Shown: positions 1 to 13,442, numbered from the stretch's first letter. The stretch: DNA of 64,000 bases from Brasenia schreberi (GCA_036023115.1 JAYKKT010000056.1:1382001-1446000), one strand, 5' to 3'. Notes: generated by a model not told the origin, from the letters alone. Numbers and translations are program-made.

Positions 1-1444
1 TTATAAGCCTCTAAAGTTTCACTAGTTTTCTTAGCATAATGTAATTTGTAACATGCCCTCTTTGCCTTGATTTTATTTTGCACTACTTCACTCCACCACC
101 AAGCTTCTTTTTATGCCGGTACACCTCCCTTAGATACACCTAACACATCTTTTGTCATTTTCCTAATATGTATAGCCATATTATTCCACATATCACAAGG
201 TGTACCAACATAATTCCAAACATCTCCTTGAAGGACTTTCTATTTAAATATATATTCTTTCTCGCTTTTGAGGTTCCACCATTTAGTCCTAATTGCTCGA
301 TGCACTCTTTTCTTCTTTGTCCATTTTTTTATTTGTAAATCCATAACTAAAAGTCGATGTTGGGTAGTTAAGCTTTCTCCTGTAATTACCTTACAATCTT
401 TACAACACGCTCTATCTTTTTTTCTACAAATAAAGTAATCAATTTGTGTTTGTGATAAGCCACTCTTATAAGTAATTAAATGTTCATCTCATTTTTTGAA
501 GATTGTAATGACTATAAAGAGATCAAATGCCATCGAAAAATTTAAAATCTCCCTACCTTCCTCATTTATATCCCCAAAACCAAAGTTTCCATGAATACCT
601 TGATATCCTAATGCCTCTTTACCGACATGTCCATTTAAGTCTCCTCCTAAAAAAGTCATCTCCTTTTGTGGAATCTTTTGAATCACCTTATCTAACTCTT
701 TCCAAAAAGTTGTCTTTATACTATCTTCTAGTCCTACTTGGGGTGCGTAAACACAAACTATATTCAAAACCTCTGCTCCTAACACTAATTTCAACGTCAT
801 GATTCGGTTACCATATCATTGTATATCTACTACACTATCCTTTAAATCTTTATTTATGGTAATACTAACTCCGTTTCGAGCCTTTTCTTTACCTGAGTAC
901 CATAATTTAAAACCTGTATCCTCTATCTCCTTTGCTTTTTCTCCAACCCATTTTGTCTCTTGTAAACATAGAATATGAATCTTTCTCCGAATCATAGTAT
1001 CTACCACCTCCATTAGCTTACCGGATAATGTTTCGATATTCCAAGAACCAATACGAATCTTATTATCTAGGACTAGGTTTCTTACCCCCTGCATCCATCC
1101 ATAATCAAAATGCGGAGACCCTCTCTGCAAATTATTCACTACATTCGGGCGGTAATGTAGCGGAACTAACTTCTTTATCCACACCCATCCATGATGTGAG
1201 AAACCTCTCTGCAATTGATTCACTACATTCGGGCGAAAATGTAGTGGCCCTTGCTTACTGCGTTTGAGCTCTGCAGCACGTCGCAAGGCGGGGACACCCC
1301 AAAGCAATGCTCATAATTTTTGTAATCCATATTATAAAATCCGACGAAGTTTTACGCTGGTTGTCGGAAGCCTAACACAACCCTCCTCCTTTATCCGGGC
1401 TTGGGACCGGCAATGCAAGGGTGATCCCTTACATGGGCGGAGTT
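1..1444 (-). mobile_element. RTE-clade LINE A, 5' half (runs off window start)
   Basis: Minus-strand non-LTR retrotransposon. Its 5' end is at 1444 (minus strand begins AACTCCGCCC, the same 5' start as five other copies here). It reads through a short 5' leader, then an apurinic-type endonuclease (ORF pieces 816-1307 and 489-800) with the motifs [15 protein letters not shown] and SQTQIDYF, and into the endonuclease-RT linker at the window edge. The reading frame is broken near 800-830 and again near 490, so it is dead. The RT half lies outside the window. RTE assignment rests on this endonuclease, the RT seen in LINE C and the TTG-repeat tails of sister copies. The flank at 1445 gives no duplication to check because the other end is missing. 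Confidence 0.88.
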
Positions 1445-3340
1445 ACGATGATGATGGGGCCTATCATTAAATTTAAATAAACACAACGTTATCTTAAGGA
1501 TGTTATGAAAAATATGTTTTATATTATTGTTAAACTTAGTATTTATAAAACTATAAATCGTATCTGGTCCAGGCCCAACAAAAACTGTACCCGGGAGCAA
1601 ACGAAACATGTCATCGTAGGTCAAAACGTTACTCGTAATAAGGGACACAATCTGCCCAAGCCCAAAGTCACCAGCCAAAACTGATTCATACTGTGTTGGG
1701 AGTCTATTCAAAATTTTAGACATGATTCTGACACGAAGTGACCCAGTTACAGCCATGGTCTCGAGTTCCGAGTTCTAAGAAGATACAAACTACCCAAGCG
1801 ATCCATTTGGATAACAATCAAACCTGCTATTTTACATTTTACGCGTGATAAAGAAAATAAATACTAGCCAAAACAACTCAAATCCCAGCTTGTCCATGCA
1901 TATTGACCTTCAACCTTGTGAGTCAGCCGCCTAGCCAGGAGAGCTAAATGCTCTTTGGGCTCACAGGGAAACAGAAACCTGCAAAACTGTTCAAGGAATA
2001 CAAAGCCCAAAGGGAATAACGACTTGATCGGCGTTGCAAATGGAAAATCGGTGGCATGATAATTTATCATATGTGACACGATGTCAGTCATTTACAGATG
2101 ATGTCATTTTGGTCACATATATATAATACATAAAAGATCATGCCACAGACAAATCTGGACCATTAAAGAAAACGGTACTCTCCATTATAGCCATTCCTAG
2201 AACACCAAGGTTTACCCAAACAAGTGTCTGTTTCTTGTTCTGGTAAAAGAACACCAAGGTTTCAAGGTTGATCGTAATTAATCTATGCGTGTTATTTCCG
2301 TTCTCCTTTCGATTTGATTAAAATAATTTCCAATGCATACAGTCAAAGGTGTCCGACAAAGGGATATATATATATATATATAGTCAATACCAAAATCATG
2401 TTGTCTATGTACTGACGCACCCGCAAGCATATGCTAGGCTTCATCGATCAAAACTCAGAAATTTTCCAAGTGAGTCTGATAGAAACAATTCTGCAGGTAA
2501 TGTTGTATCCACTTGCCCCGTTGGAATCCTTGATGGCAGTCTCTTTGCTGTAAGTTCTACATCTTCAATTAGGTAGTACAACAGAGACAAATGAAACATT
2601 ATTAAACATTGATTATATCACAATTTAATATATTTGATGGACGTGTTTCCAAATCAGATTGAATAATGTTTCATTTTCTTTCTGGTTTTCTCTGGGTCGA
2701 TGAGAAATAATAGGTCCGCAACTGACTATCTGAATGGTGGAAACTCCCATTGAAGATGCGGAACTTGCAAAAATGAGACTGCAAAGCAAGTAATCCACGA
2801 AGAAGTGGGGACAACAGTACCTGCATCGTTTCTTGATTCCACTGAATGACATAAAACACAAAATAGTCTGTGAGTCTTGTTAAAAGTCTTGAAACCTGCC
2901 TTAGATGCCTGCAATATATTACAGCGAGAGACTTCTTAAACTTCAAGAATTCCTTATAGATCGTTAGTGGACCTAATATTTATCTAATCTGAGGTTTTGG
3001 TGAATCTACCTTCATCTCGATACAAAACTCATCTCTATCTAAAAGATTTATACATGCATACCTTATAGATTATGGATTCTTTCTCTCCGTAGGGCTCGAT
3101 GCTATGCCAAGCAAACCGTTAACTCAACATTTGATATATATATAGATACAGATATAGATCATGATCTAAATACTAAAGGGTGGACAAAATTGTCGTTTAA
3201 AAAAAGATAATGCTCACTGATCATGTCACTCGTGCTGTCGATGGCATAAGCATAATAGAATTTTTTTTCAGAAAAGATAAAAAACAATATTACTACATTC
3301 ATACTAAAAAACAATAAACATTAGTGGTAAACATCAACCA
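1445..3340. other. Spacer, no recognised gene
   Basis: AT-rich DNA without a convincing gene. Minus-strand open frames at 1391-1756 (which partly reads into the LINE A leader) and 1864-2091 match nothing I recognise. A plus-strand stretch around 2449-2549 is open and ends at a good donor (GCT then GTAAGT), so it could be a stray exon, but no partner exon was found. A 15-base phrase (agaacaccaaggttt) occurs twice near 2200-2265. A short TA run lies at about 2365-2383. Confidence 0.5.
3068..3130 (-). repeat. RTE 3'-end remnant
   Basis: About 60 bases resemble the minus strand of the RTE 3' end (tggattcttt, ctcgat, gttaactc in the same order and spacing as in LINE C near 30073-30123). The TTG tail and target duplications are gone, so this is an old, diverged fragment. 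Confidence 0.5.
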
Positions 3341-3353
3341 ATCTATACATATG

Positions 3354-4149
<796 letters not shown>

Positions 4150-4150
<1 letters not shown>

Positions 4151-4589
4151 CGAGACAGGATTACGGGTCGTCTTGGATCCTTCTCATGGCTTTATGGGCC
4201 GACCTTATGGAAAGATCCGAGGTAGCTTTCTTGCATCTGGCGCAGTAGCTTTCTTCCTTGCTTCTTTCTTCTGAGGAGCGGAATCACATGAACTGGTAAG
4301 GGTTTTGAGTTTTTCGGTTTCCACACATTCGGCTTTTGAAAGAGGGTTTTTTTCTTGTTTTCATACTTTTAATCCTGGTGCGCTACTCTCTACTTGTAGA
4401 ACAGCCAGCTCCTTCCCTCCCGGGTTTCTTGGTTGGGCTTTCCGTTTGGAGCCTCATCGAGTCATTATGGTGCTAATCCATAACTGATTGGTTGTTACGG
4501 ATTAGCATCGTAACATCCACCACAGGTTGGATGACCAATCTAGCCGTTCTTGTGATAAGGTTGTCGAGAATGGCCACCTTTACGTTACA
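4150..4589 (-). repeat. 3' LTR of copia V
   Basis: On the minus strand the LTR starts TGTAACG at 4589, next to a purine tract (minus AAGTAGGAGA, 4590-4599). The same tract, AAGTGGGAGA, abuts the 3' LTR of W. Matching blocks with W's LTR include the GGCCATTCTCG start and the later segment rich in AAAAACCC/GTGTGGAAACC. The far edge near 4150 is a rough estimate. Confidence 0.65.
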
Positions 4590-4719
4590 TCTCCTACTTG
4601 GCCATTCGAGCCAAGTGAACTGATATTTCCTTCCACTTTTGTGAGTTTTCCTAGCAATGTCATTTCATGATTGCTATTTCGATTATCACCCATTGTGTGG
4701 TTTTTTACCTACACAACAA

Positions 4720-6840
4720 TCAATCATATCTCACACCCATGTTTATAACATGCTTTGAGAAAAGATTCTCTATTATGCCTTTAGTTAAGGGGTCTAGCAA
4801 CATATCATGGGTTAACATGTATGAGATAGATATTTTCTTTCTCATAACCATATCATGAACATAGTGGTATTTAACCATTATATGGTTGCTTTTAGAGTTG
4901 CCAGCTCCACTCTTGATTAGAGTGATTGTTGTATTGTTGTCATAGTAAATGACAATTGGCTCATCGGTTATTTCCAACTTCAAATCTCTTATAAAGTTGT
5001 TTATCCAGACGACACTTTTTGTAGCCATACAACAAGCCACATATTCAGCTTCTTGTGTATGAAATACTACATAACCCTATTTCTTACATGCCAAAGAAAC
5101 AATTCCACCTCCAAATAAGAATATTTGTCCCGAAGTTGATTTTCTATCATTTTGCTCCCAACAAAGTCAGCATCTGAGTATCCTATCACTTTCAGTTCAT
5201 CTACTTAAAACACAATTTCAAGTCTTTTATTCCTTTAAGATATCTTAAAATCCCTTTTACAGCTATCCAATGTTGTCATTTAGGATTACTTTGATATCTA
5301 CTCACAAGATCAACAACGAAGCTGATATCAGGTCTTATACACAACATAACATACATCAAGCTACCCACAACTTATATATAAGAAACGTTAGGTTTATCGT
5401 CTCCTTCACCGGGATAATCAGCCTTACTCAATTTGACCCCTTTTACAACGGGTATAATAATAGACTTACATTCACCCATTTTAAACTTTTTGAAGACATA
5501 GTCAATATATCTCTCCTCACTTAGGCATAAGAGTTTAGATTCTCTATCTCGAGAAATCTTTATACCTAGTTTCCCCATATCCTTCATTTTGAACTTTAAG
5601 TTTAACCATACATATATAGAGTGATCAAGCTCATTAGTCACAAACTCAAGTTCAATAATGTCATTTTGAAAAGTCAAATACTATTGGTGAGGTGACTGTT
5701 TTAGGTCATATAGGGATTTTCTCAACCTATATATTTTATTTTCTTTCCCTTCAACTAAATATCCTTCGGGTTGCTGCATATATATGATTTCATTTAAATC
5801 TCTATTTAGAAAAGTAGTATTTACATCTAACTAATGTAAATTCAAATCATAATATGCAAATATTGTTATGATTATTTTGATAAATACAAATTTCATAACA
5901 GGAGAATATGTCTCAACATAATATGTCCCTTATTTTGCGAAAAACCCTTTGCAACCAACCTTGTTTTAAACTTATGGATTGAACTATTGACCTTTTTTTT
6001 TTAGAACCCATTTACAACCTATGACTTTTCTTTTTTTTGTAAAATCAGCTAATTTCCAGACTTAGTTTTTCTCAATTGATTCAATTTCTTCATTCATGGC
6101 TTTCTCCCTATTTGTTACTTCCGATGAGTTTATAGCCTACTAATAAGTCAAGTTATCAATCAACTCATCTAAATCCACTGAATTTCACACTTCTTCTACA
6201 AGATAAGTGTGATAATCCTTTAAGTAGGACGATGTGACCCGAGGCCTTTTATGTCCACTTAAAGTTTCAGTTAACTCAGGAAGATCTTTTATAGGTTCAA
6301 ATGATGATTGATGTAGATCTACTAGATCGTCAAAACACTCATCATTGTTCTCTAAGATGTCATTCTTAGTATCTTCTAAGAATTCAATATCTCTACTTTC
6401 TATTAATCCATAGTCCTTATGATAAAGTGATATCCCTTTGATCCTTTAGGATATTCGATGAATATACATCTGAAGGACTTTTTGTCTAGCTTATCTCTAG
6501 ATTGATGAAGGATCTTCACATAATCAATAGATCCCCACCTCCTGAGATAATGTAAGTTGGGTTTTCTTATAAACCACGTCTCATATGGTGTAGTGAATAC
6601 AGTCTTACATAGTACTCTATTGAGTATGTATACTTTTATACTTATTGCTTCTCCCCAAAATATCCTTAGTAGAGAGACATTTATTAACATTGACCTTGTC
6701 ATGTTTAGTAAGTTCCTATTGTATCTTTCAGCTCTACCATTTTATTGAGGTATCATAGGCATTTTATTTTGCTTTAAAATACCAAAGTCTTTACAAAATT
6801 CCAAAAATTCTGTAAAGATATATTCTCCACCTCTAACTGA
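4720..6840 (-). pseudogene. Copia V pol: integrase (mid to end), RT, RNase H
   Basis: Minus-strand reading gives the integrase end (6403-6702, with WGEAIS and TPYETWF), a linker with LTYQ, the RT (5372-5677, with KFKMKDMGK and GIKISRDRES) and RNase H (4720-5040, with MACCMATKS, HIMVKYHYVHD and DPLTKG). Compared with W, about 100 bases holding the catalytic YVDD are missing between DHSIYVW and LKFKMKD. Frames change several times and stops are frequent. At 6840 this block is joined to a second copy of its own RT start (see 6841-10618). Confidence 0.85.
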
Positions 6841-7475
6841 TATAAATTTAAATCACAATATGCAAATATTGTTGAGGTGTCATATGCAAATTTCTTAATA
6901 GGAGAATATGTCTCAACATAATCTATCCTTCTCTTCTAAAAAACTCTTTACAACCAACCTTGCTTTAAACTTATGGATTGAACTATTGACCTTATATTTC
7001 TTTTTCAGAACCCATTTACAACCTATGACTTTTGTTTCTTTTAGAAAATTAGTTAATTTCCAAACTTGGTTTTTCTCAATGGATTCAATTTCTTCATTCA
7101 TGGCTTTCTCCCAATATGTTGCTTCTGATGAGTTTATAGTCTGCTGATAAGTCAAGTTATTAGTCAACTCATCTAAATCCACTGAATTATACACTTCTTC
7201 TACAAGATAAGTGTGTTAATCCTTTAAGTAGGACGATGTGACCCTAGGCCGTTTATGTCCACTTAAACGTTCGGTTATTAGAAGAAGATCTTCTATGGTT
7301 CGAATGATGATTTATCTAGATCTAATAAATCGTCAACATACTCATCATTATTTTCTAAGATGTCATTTTTATTATCTTCTAAGAATTCAACATCTTTCTT
7401 CTCTATCAATCCATGGTCCTTATGATAAAATGGATATCCCTTTAAGCCTTTAAGATATCCAATGAATATACATCT
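6841..7475 (-). pseudogene. Copia V duplicated segment (linker and RT start), left of solo LTR
   Basis: Second copy of the RT-start and linker region. Minus-strand frames 6913-7194 (SSEATYWEKAMNEEIESIEK, VIGCKWVLKKKYKV) and 7293-7484 (CIFIGYLKG, FLEDNKNDILENNDEYVDD) repeat the content of 5840-6490 with many substitutions. The segment continues, after the solo LTR, at 10254-10618, so the duplicated unit is close to 1 kb. The join at 6840/6841 lies where the two parent sequences share a short match (TCAG.TAGA). Confidence 0.8.
7471..7475. repeat. Target-site duplication CATCT (left)
   Basis: CATCT sits directly before the TG of the solo LTR at 7476 and again directly after its terminal CA at 10254-10258. 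Removing the LTR and one CATCT restores the integrase reading SLRC-IFIGY. Confidence 0.9.
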
Positions 7476-7904
7476 TGTAGACACCTAAAAATTTTCTCAA
7501 AATAATTTGATCTTTTAGAAATTTTGCCTTTTCAAGAAAAAATTATGGTTTTGGGTCTTTTAAGGGTTTTCAAATAAAGACACCTTAAACGAACTCATTT
7601 TCGCAGCAAAATTTCGTAGTAGCCTCAAAATAAGGATAAATGGCACCCTTCTAAAAAAAATCCAATTTTTACAAAGAGCCAAAAAATAACTACTTTGCCC
7701 TCAAGCCCAAATTAGCAGAATTCTACATTTTCAAATGATTTCATTCAAAGAAATTATGGTTTTAAATAATTTTCTTTAAAGAAATAATTGAAAATGAGAT
7801 ATTGGGAACCAAACCCAAAAATATTTGCAAAATGATAAATTTACCAAAAACCTTAAATTCAAATCAAATCAGGCCTCAAAAACTCACCCGATTGAGGATA
7901 GTCC

Positions 7905-8055
7905 TACTCTGATACCCTACCCATCAAAGGGTTAAAGCAGTTTGAAACCCTACACTCAAGGGTTAAAGTTGTTCGAGATCCCACAACCATCAAAAGGGTT
8001 AAAGTGGTTTGACACCCTACACCCAACAAAGGGTTAAAGTGGTTGAAACGTTAAA
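7905..8055. repeat. Minisatellite in solo LTR (gggttaaag units)
   Basis: Four to five imperfect units of about 35-40 bases, each with a form of cctac..caaagggttaaagtggtt, lie head to tail. Confidence 0.8.
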
Positions 8056-8459
8056 GACTAATTCACGAAACGAAAGTAGGTCACCCGTGCAAACAAAATT
8101 GGGAATGGAACTCAGTTGTTTTCAAAGAAAATAATATTTGAAGATTTCGATAAAACTTAATGTTTTCAAATATATTTCAAAATGAAATGGTTTTAAATAA
8201 TCAAAAGACATTTGAAACCATGAATCTGAAATCAAGCGCAGGATTCAAGTTTAATTCAGGAATAAAGCTGCAAACCAAATCCAAGAGAGAGTAAAGCATG
8301 AGATAAAGACGAATTGACAAAAGCAAGGCCGATGATTCAAGGCCAGACCTAGCAAAGCTCGGAGCAAGGAATAGACCAAGACAAAGGATCAAGTCAAGTT
8401 GAAACCAAAATGGGTCAAGACTACACCCAAGTCAAGGATTCAAGTCTCAAGTTTAAAGA

Positions 8460-8640
8460 GCAAATGAAGATTCACCTAGCTAAGGACCAATGAAGACTCT
8501 ACCTAGCCAAGGACCGATGAAGAAGGGCACCTAGCTGGATCAATGGAGACTCACCTAGCTAAGGACCAATGAAGACTCTACCTAGCCAAGAACTATTAAA
8601 GACTCACCTAGCCAAACCAAAGGAGGACCGCACCTAAGAA
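8460..8640. repeat. Minisatellite in solo LTR (cacctagct..aaggacc units)
   Basis: About five imperfect units of roughly 30-37 bases, each with cctagcyaaggaccaatgaagact or a variant, lie head to tail. Confidence 0.8.
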
Positions 8641-10253
8641 TTGTACCTGACTATACCAAGGGTTGCCCCATACCGTGTGACTAGGCTCACCTTGACCTAG
8701 GGGACCACAAGCCCATGGGAAGCCGTGGGCAACTATGGATCATTGGGAGTTGGATCAAGTCTTGGGCTCCAATGACCCACCCGATCCACATCGTGGAAGG
8801 CTCTAGGCCTTCCCCCTTCTGGCCTACAAAAGGGGCTCTTGGGGGCTCATTTCTAGCATTCATTAGTATTGAAGGACATGTAGAGGGAGCCTAGGAGAGA
8901 GAGGGAGAGCTGTAACAAGAGAGAGAAGAAGAGAGAAATAAAGAGAGAGAGAGAGAGGAAGGAGAAGAGAGAAGGAAGAAAGGATTGAGCCCTTCCTACC
9001 CTACTCAAAGCCGGCATCCATTTGAAGTTTGATTGTAAGGTTAATCCTTCCCCTTTACTTGCCTAAATCTCTCTTTATTCTTATTCAATTCAAAAGGGGT
9101 TGTATTAATGGAGCATTAATCTCTCCCATAATATAATAGAGTAGTAATGCTACCCATTTCATTCATTTATATTTACGCATTCTACTTATTTGATTTCAAG
9201 TATCTTCTACCTCTCTATATATTATATCGTCCTATTATCTTCTAACCCCTTCTATGCTTAAGCTATGAGTATATTTTAATTCATTTTCTTTTTTCATTTA
9301 CTTTAAATTTATTTTTATTAGTTTTTAATTTTTGGATGAATGCATTCACATACGCTTTAAAAATAGAAACTCTGTTTTTAGCATCCTACATATGTCTGAT
9401 GTATTTTTCATTTTCATATCTCGACACCAAATAATCTGAACTTTGGTAACCGAATTCTTACACACAAGCCCATATATAATAAAATTGTCCAGAATTTTAG
9501 GGTTGTGTAGCAATTTAAATAAAATAGGGGAAGATCGGATAAATTTATAACCAAGTCTTTCTCGTTGGTATTTCATACAACAAATGTTGGGTAATCATTC
9601 CATAACTTTGCCTACAGTGAGCTAAATCTATTGAAACTAGTCTCATTGGAAAACTGACATCCACAGATTTCCAACAAGACTAAATTCATAAAATTCAGAG
9701 CTTTGTATACCAAAATACAGAAGTTTCTTTAGGCCTCTTTATTTTTGTAACAGATTGCTTCTAAACGCCTGAGCAGAGGCATTTCTCAGATTTAATTCTA
9801 CAAAATAACAGCACACAAAAATAAAATAAAAATAGTTTCAAGATCTTACATACTGTAAAATTTTCATGAATTTTAGAGATCCCAAAGCTATTTAAAAAAT
9901 CTTAAAATAAGTTTTAAAAATAAAATCAGTTTTTTATTTTTCATAACTTGGAAAGAATTTCATTCCTTAGATCAAATGCACCTTATGCTTGATTCAAATT
10001 AATTGAAAAGTAAATTTTGAAAACACATACCCTGTTCAAATCAATCCTTAAAGTGTCTAGGCTGACCCTTGAGTACCGATTTAAGAAATCCCAAGACGAA
10101 AAGATCTCGCTTCTCCATAATCGCTATACGAAGTCAGAAATACAATTTTGTTAGTTTAACTGAAACTAGTTGGTACGCTCGTGTAAACAACATAGGTTGA
10201 AAATTTATTTCAAGTCTCTACATAGACTTTCGAGTAAAATTTTCACATTTACA

Positions 10254-12266
10254 CATCTCAATGACCATCTATCTAGCTTATCTCTAGACTGATCAAGGAT
10301 CTTTACATCAACAATAGATTCCCACCTCTTGAGATGATGTAGGTTGGGTTTTCTTGTAAACCATATCTCATATGGTGTAGTAAATACAACCTTACAAGAT
10401 ACTCTATTGAGTATGTACACCGTTGTACCTATTGTTTCTCTCTAAAATATCCTTGGTAGAGAGACATCTATTAACATTGACCTTGTCATATTTAGTAAGG
10501 TTTTTTTTATGTCTTTTAGCTACACTATTTTGTTGAGGTGTCATGGGCATTGTATTTTGATTTAAAATACGAAAGTCTTTACAGAATTCCAAAAATTTTG
10601 TAGAAGTATATTCTCCACCTCTATCTATTCTTAAGACTTTGATTTAACGTCCCAATTAATTTTCTACTTTCTACTTATATTTTTTAAATGCTTCAAGTGC
10701 TTAAGATTTATGTGATAGGAGATATATATACATATATCTCGAGTAATCTTCGATAAAGGTTATGAAATAAACCTTTCCTCGTTGTGACCTTACTCTTAAG
10801 GGTCCACATAAATGAGTGTGAATGACTTTCAAAAAGGTTGTTGCCCTTCTTATATCTTTGGAAAAAAATTTCTTGTCATTTTTCTTTATATACAAGCTTT
10901 ATACTTACTAAAAGTGTTTTCCTCAAATCTTAGCAATAAATCAAAGTTAGATAATTTTCTCAACTTTTTCAAACTTATATGTTGCAGGCATTTATGCCAT
11001 ACATTCACAACAACGTTAAAGGCACAATCAATATAAGCAAAAGAATTTTCATTTTCATTACTTTTTAATTTGAACAGTTTATGTTCTACATCAAATTCCC
11101 TAGAGAAAAATATTTGCCCATGTTTCCCCATAGTTACTTTGCTAGAAACAAACCTAACCTCAAAACCTTTGTTTACTAAGGCAGGGACTGAAACTAGATT
11201 GCGCCTTATAAATGGCACAATCAATAAATAAGTTAATACAATTGGTGTGCCTTATATAAAAATTCTAAAGGACCGAGTTCCTAGAACATCTCGGAAAGTA
11301 TTATTTTCCAGGTACACCCGATGTTCTCCTAGTATGTCTGATTGCTCCTGAGTCAATCCACCAACCAATCAGTCACCTAGCAGTTTATGTAGAGACATTC
11401 CGATATCACGCAGATTATGTTTTGCTTCTCCAATTATCCGCGTTGTGGGTTGTTTCTTCCACTCTTCTTATTGTGGCAATCCCTCTTCAGTGTCTCATCT
11501 TTTCACATCTAAAACAGTTGACCCGAGAAGTGGTTTCTTATATTTTCTTAAAAGATTGATCGTCCTTTTTGTTATTTTTATCAAACATTTTATTTGGTTT
11601 ATTTCTCATTTGATTGAGTTTCGAGTTAGACCCTATCTCATCTTCCACTATTAGCAATTTTTCTCTTTTATTCTTATTTATATATTCTTACTCAATTGCT
11701 AGATTTAGGGGCAATTTCAAAAGGTTTATTTTAGACCCTAGTATAAGAGCAGTAGTGACCATGTTTTATGATGGGGGAAGACTGTTCAGTATGGTGGATA
11801 TCTCCATCGGTTCTAAGATGACTGATTTGTCTACAACTAAATCTCTTGCCATTACCAACATATAGTTCACATGTTTCACTACATTATCTCCTTCTTTAAT
11901 TTTATAGGAGTTATACTTTTGTAACAGTAACTGAAAATGTAGTTTACTTGTAGTATCATATTTAACTATTATTCAGTAAAACAACTCTTTTGCGGTCTCA
12001 AATTATTCGAAGACCCTTATGAGATCATCCTCCATATATGTAAATATGACCATTCTTGCTATCGTGTCATCTTTTAGAAATGTTTTATATGTTTCTCTTT
12101 ATTGCTCTCTAGCGTTAGGTAGCGGTGGATGCACTATTTCCTTCAAAAGGTACTCTACACCTTGAATTGTTAGAGTTAACGGTATTCTTCTTTTCCATGT
12201 TTAGAAGTTTACGCCATTTAATTTTTTTGTATTTGCCAATTCCGATACACATATTCTTGAGTTCAT
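10254..12266 (-). pseudogene. Copia V gag, protease, integrase start
   Basis: Minus strand from 12266, an ATG aligned to W's gag start (NSRICVSELANTKKLNGVNF in V, SFRICVSELAKTEKLNGLNF in W). It continues with gag (YMEDDLIRVFE; ISTILNSLPPS), a degraded protease, GAG-pre-integrase (10886-11224: PFIRRNLVSVPALVNKGFE; HISLKKLRKLSNF), the integrase core (10701-10895: HTHLCGPLRV, FIEDYSRYMY) and the integrase end (10205-10592: PQQNSVAKRH, TPYEIWF). Stops and frame changes occur throughout. The solo LTR cuts it at 10254. Confidence 0.85.
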
Positions 12267-13000
12267 TTTTATGTATTTGACAAATTTAACAAATAGACTC
12301 TCTATAAGGAAAACATTTATCAAGCAATGAACCATAGGTAATAGAATTTTGATTAATATAATACACATCCAAATATTGAATTGTAAATAACTCATGGTTA
12401 TATTGTAAAATCAAGTTGGGATAATTCTGAAATTTTTCCAAAAAGTTATGCCTCCGATAATTTTCCATAATACCAGAGGTAAAATTATAATTTTATTTGT
12501 TTTACGGCTATTTAATTTTTCCAAAAAGATCAAGGATAGAACAGTAAAATTGGTGCTTTTTTTTTTTAAAAGATCACTAAAGGGGTAAATTCATAATTTT
12601 ACCCCTCAGTTCGAATGTGTAATTTTCACAAAATACAGGGGCAGCTTTATCTTTTGATAAAGTGGTAGTATTATAAAATTTTTATCGGGTAAGGGTAGGA
12701 AAGTAATTTAGTTTTCCAGTTTTTCATAATTTTCATAAATTGCCAAAGGGCAAAACAAACTTTTCGCCCGTCTAAGGGTAAAATTGTCTCTTTTTTTAAT
12801 ATTTTGATATTTTGGTAATTCTACCTAGTTACAATTTTTAATTTTCAAAAATCGGTCAGGAGATAATGGACTTTTCAATCCAATATCCAAGTTGGTTTTC
12901 TGAAACCGCTGGTTTCCGCCTACCGTTTTCCAAAATCGGTGGGCGGTTTCCTACATGGTATAAAAGGGGAGGAGAGAGAAAGAGAGAGAGAAAATTTTGT
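12267..13000 (-). other. Untranslated leader of copia V
   Basis: Non-coding stretch upstream of gag, alignable in order to W's leader (pyrimidine-rich CTCTCTCT block, GAAACCGCC motifs, AAAAGTCC, then AT-rich tracts). It ends abruptly near 12998, beyond which V is lost. Confidence 0.65.
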
Positions 13001-13154
13001 CTCAATGCTTTTTTTTCTAGGTAGAATTACCTCTTCTTGTTTTGACTACCAGGGAGTTTTCTTCTCTCTTATGCTTTTTTTTTATTAAGCATACCTTCTT
13101 GTTTTGTAGATGAAATTAAGGTTTGTCTAAATGATGTCTCAATGAAAAAGAAAA

Positions 13155-13442
13155 TTGTTCCTCATTGTTAATGCATCAGTTGGTTGCCATGAACAACAGA
13201 TTGCGATGAATTTGGCACGTACAAAAGCTCGGAGCAAAAGAAATGTTATTAAAGTGTCTTGTATTTGTGGGGGCAAATATTCAAAAGGTTGTAGGAATGA
13301 CAAGCCATACGTAGATAGCTCAACCAAGGTCAGGATAGAAGAAATCTTGTTTCGCTATAAAAATGAAAAAGCGCAAAGAAGGTTTGCGAAGGGAGAAAAA
13401 ACATCTTCAACAATTGACAGTTTTTTTCAAGTTTCAAAATGA
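13155..13442 (+). CDS. Small ORF of unknown function (95 codons)
   Basis: An open frame between dead copia V and copia W, ending in TGA at 13440-13442. The product is basic and rich in Lys, Arg and Ser. A central patch (VSCICGGKYSKG, then SSTKVR) is weakly like the C-GGKY core of FAR1-type DNA-binding domains found in Mutator-like transposases, but the usual later Cys/His residues are missing. It could be a remnant of a Mutator-like element, a host fragment, or chance. No promoter or neighbouring gene supports expression, and W has inserted 42 bases after the stop. Confidence 0.25.
   Translation: MFLIVNASVGCHEQQIAMNLARTKARSKRNVIKVSCICGGKYSKGCRNDKPYVDSSTKVRIEEILFRYKNEKAQRRFAKGEKTSSTIDSFFQVSK

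Larger units (their letters stand above)
7476..10253 (+). mobile_element. Solo LTR, about 2.78 kb, Gypsy-like
   Basis: It starts TGTAGACACC and ends TTTACA, flanked by the 5-bp duplication CATCT. No coding domain, primer-binding site or second LTR lies inside, so it reads as a single LTR left after LTR-LTR recombination. The TGTAGACACC start and multi-kb size are typical of large plant Ty3/Gypsy LTRs (inference). The plus strand has a TATA-like tacaaaagg near 8825, followed by a GA-rich leader at about 8930-8985, so the promoter probably points rightward. Two short tandem arrays lie within (7905-8055 and 8460-8640). Confidence 0.8.

Noticed and set aside
1391..1756. 121-codon ORF overlapping the LINE A leader as a host gene
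   Set aside because: Its end is translated LINE leader; the remainder matches no family I recognise and has no splice support.
8455..8640. Regular repeats as a CRISPR array
   Set aside because: Units are contiguous minisatellites without unique spacers, in a plant LTR.
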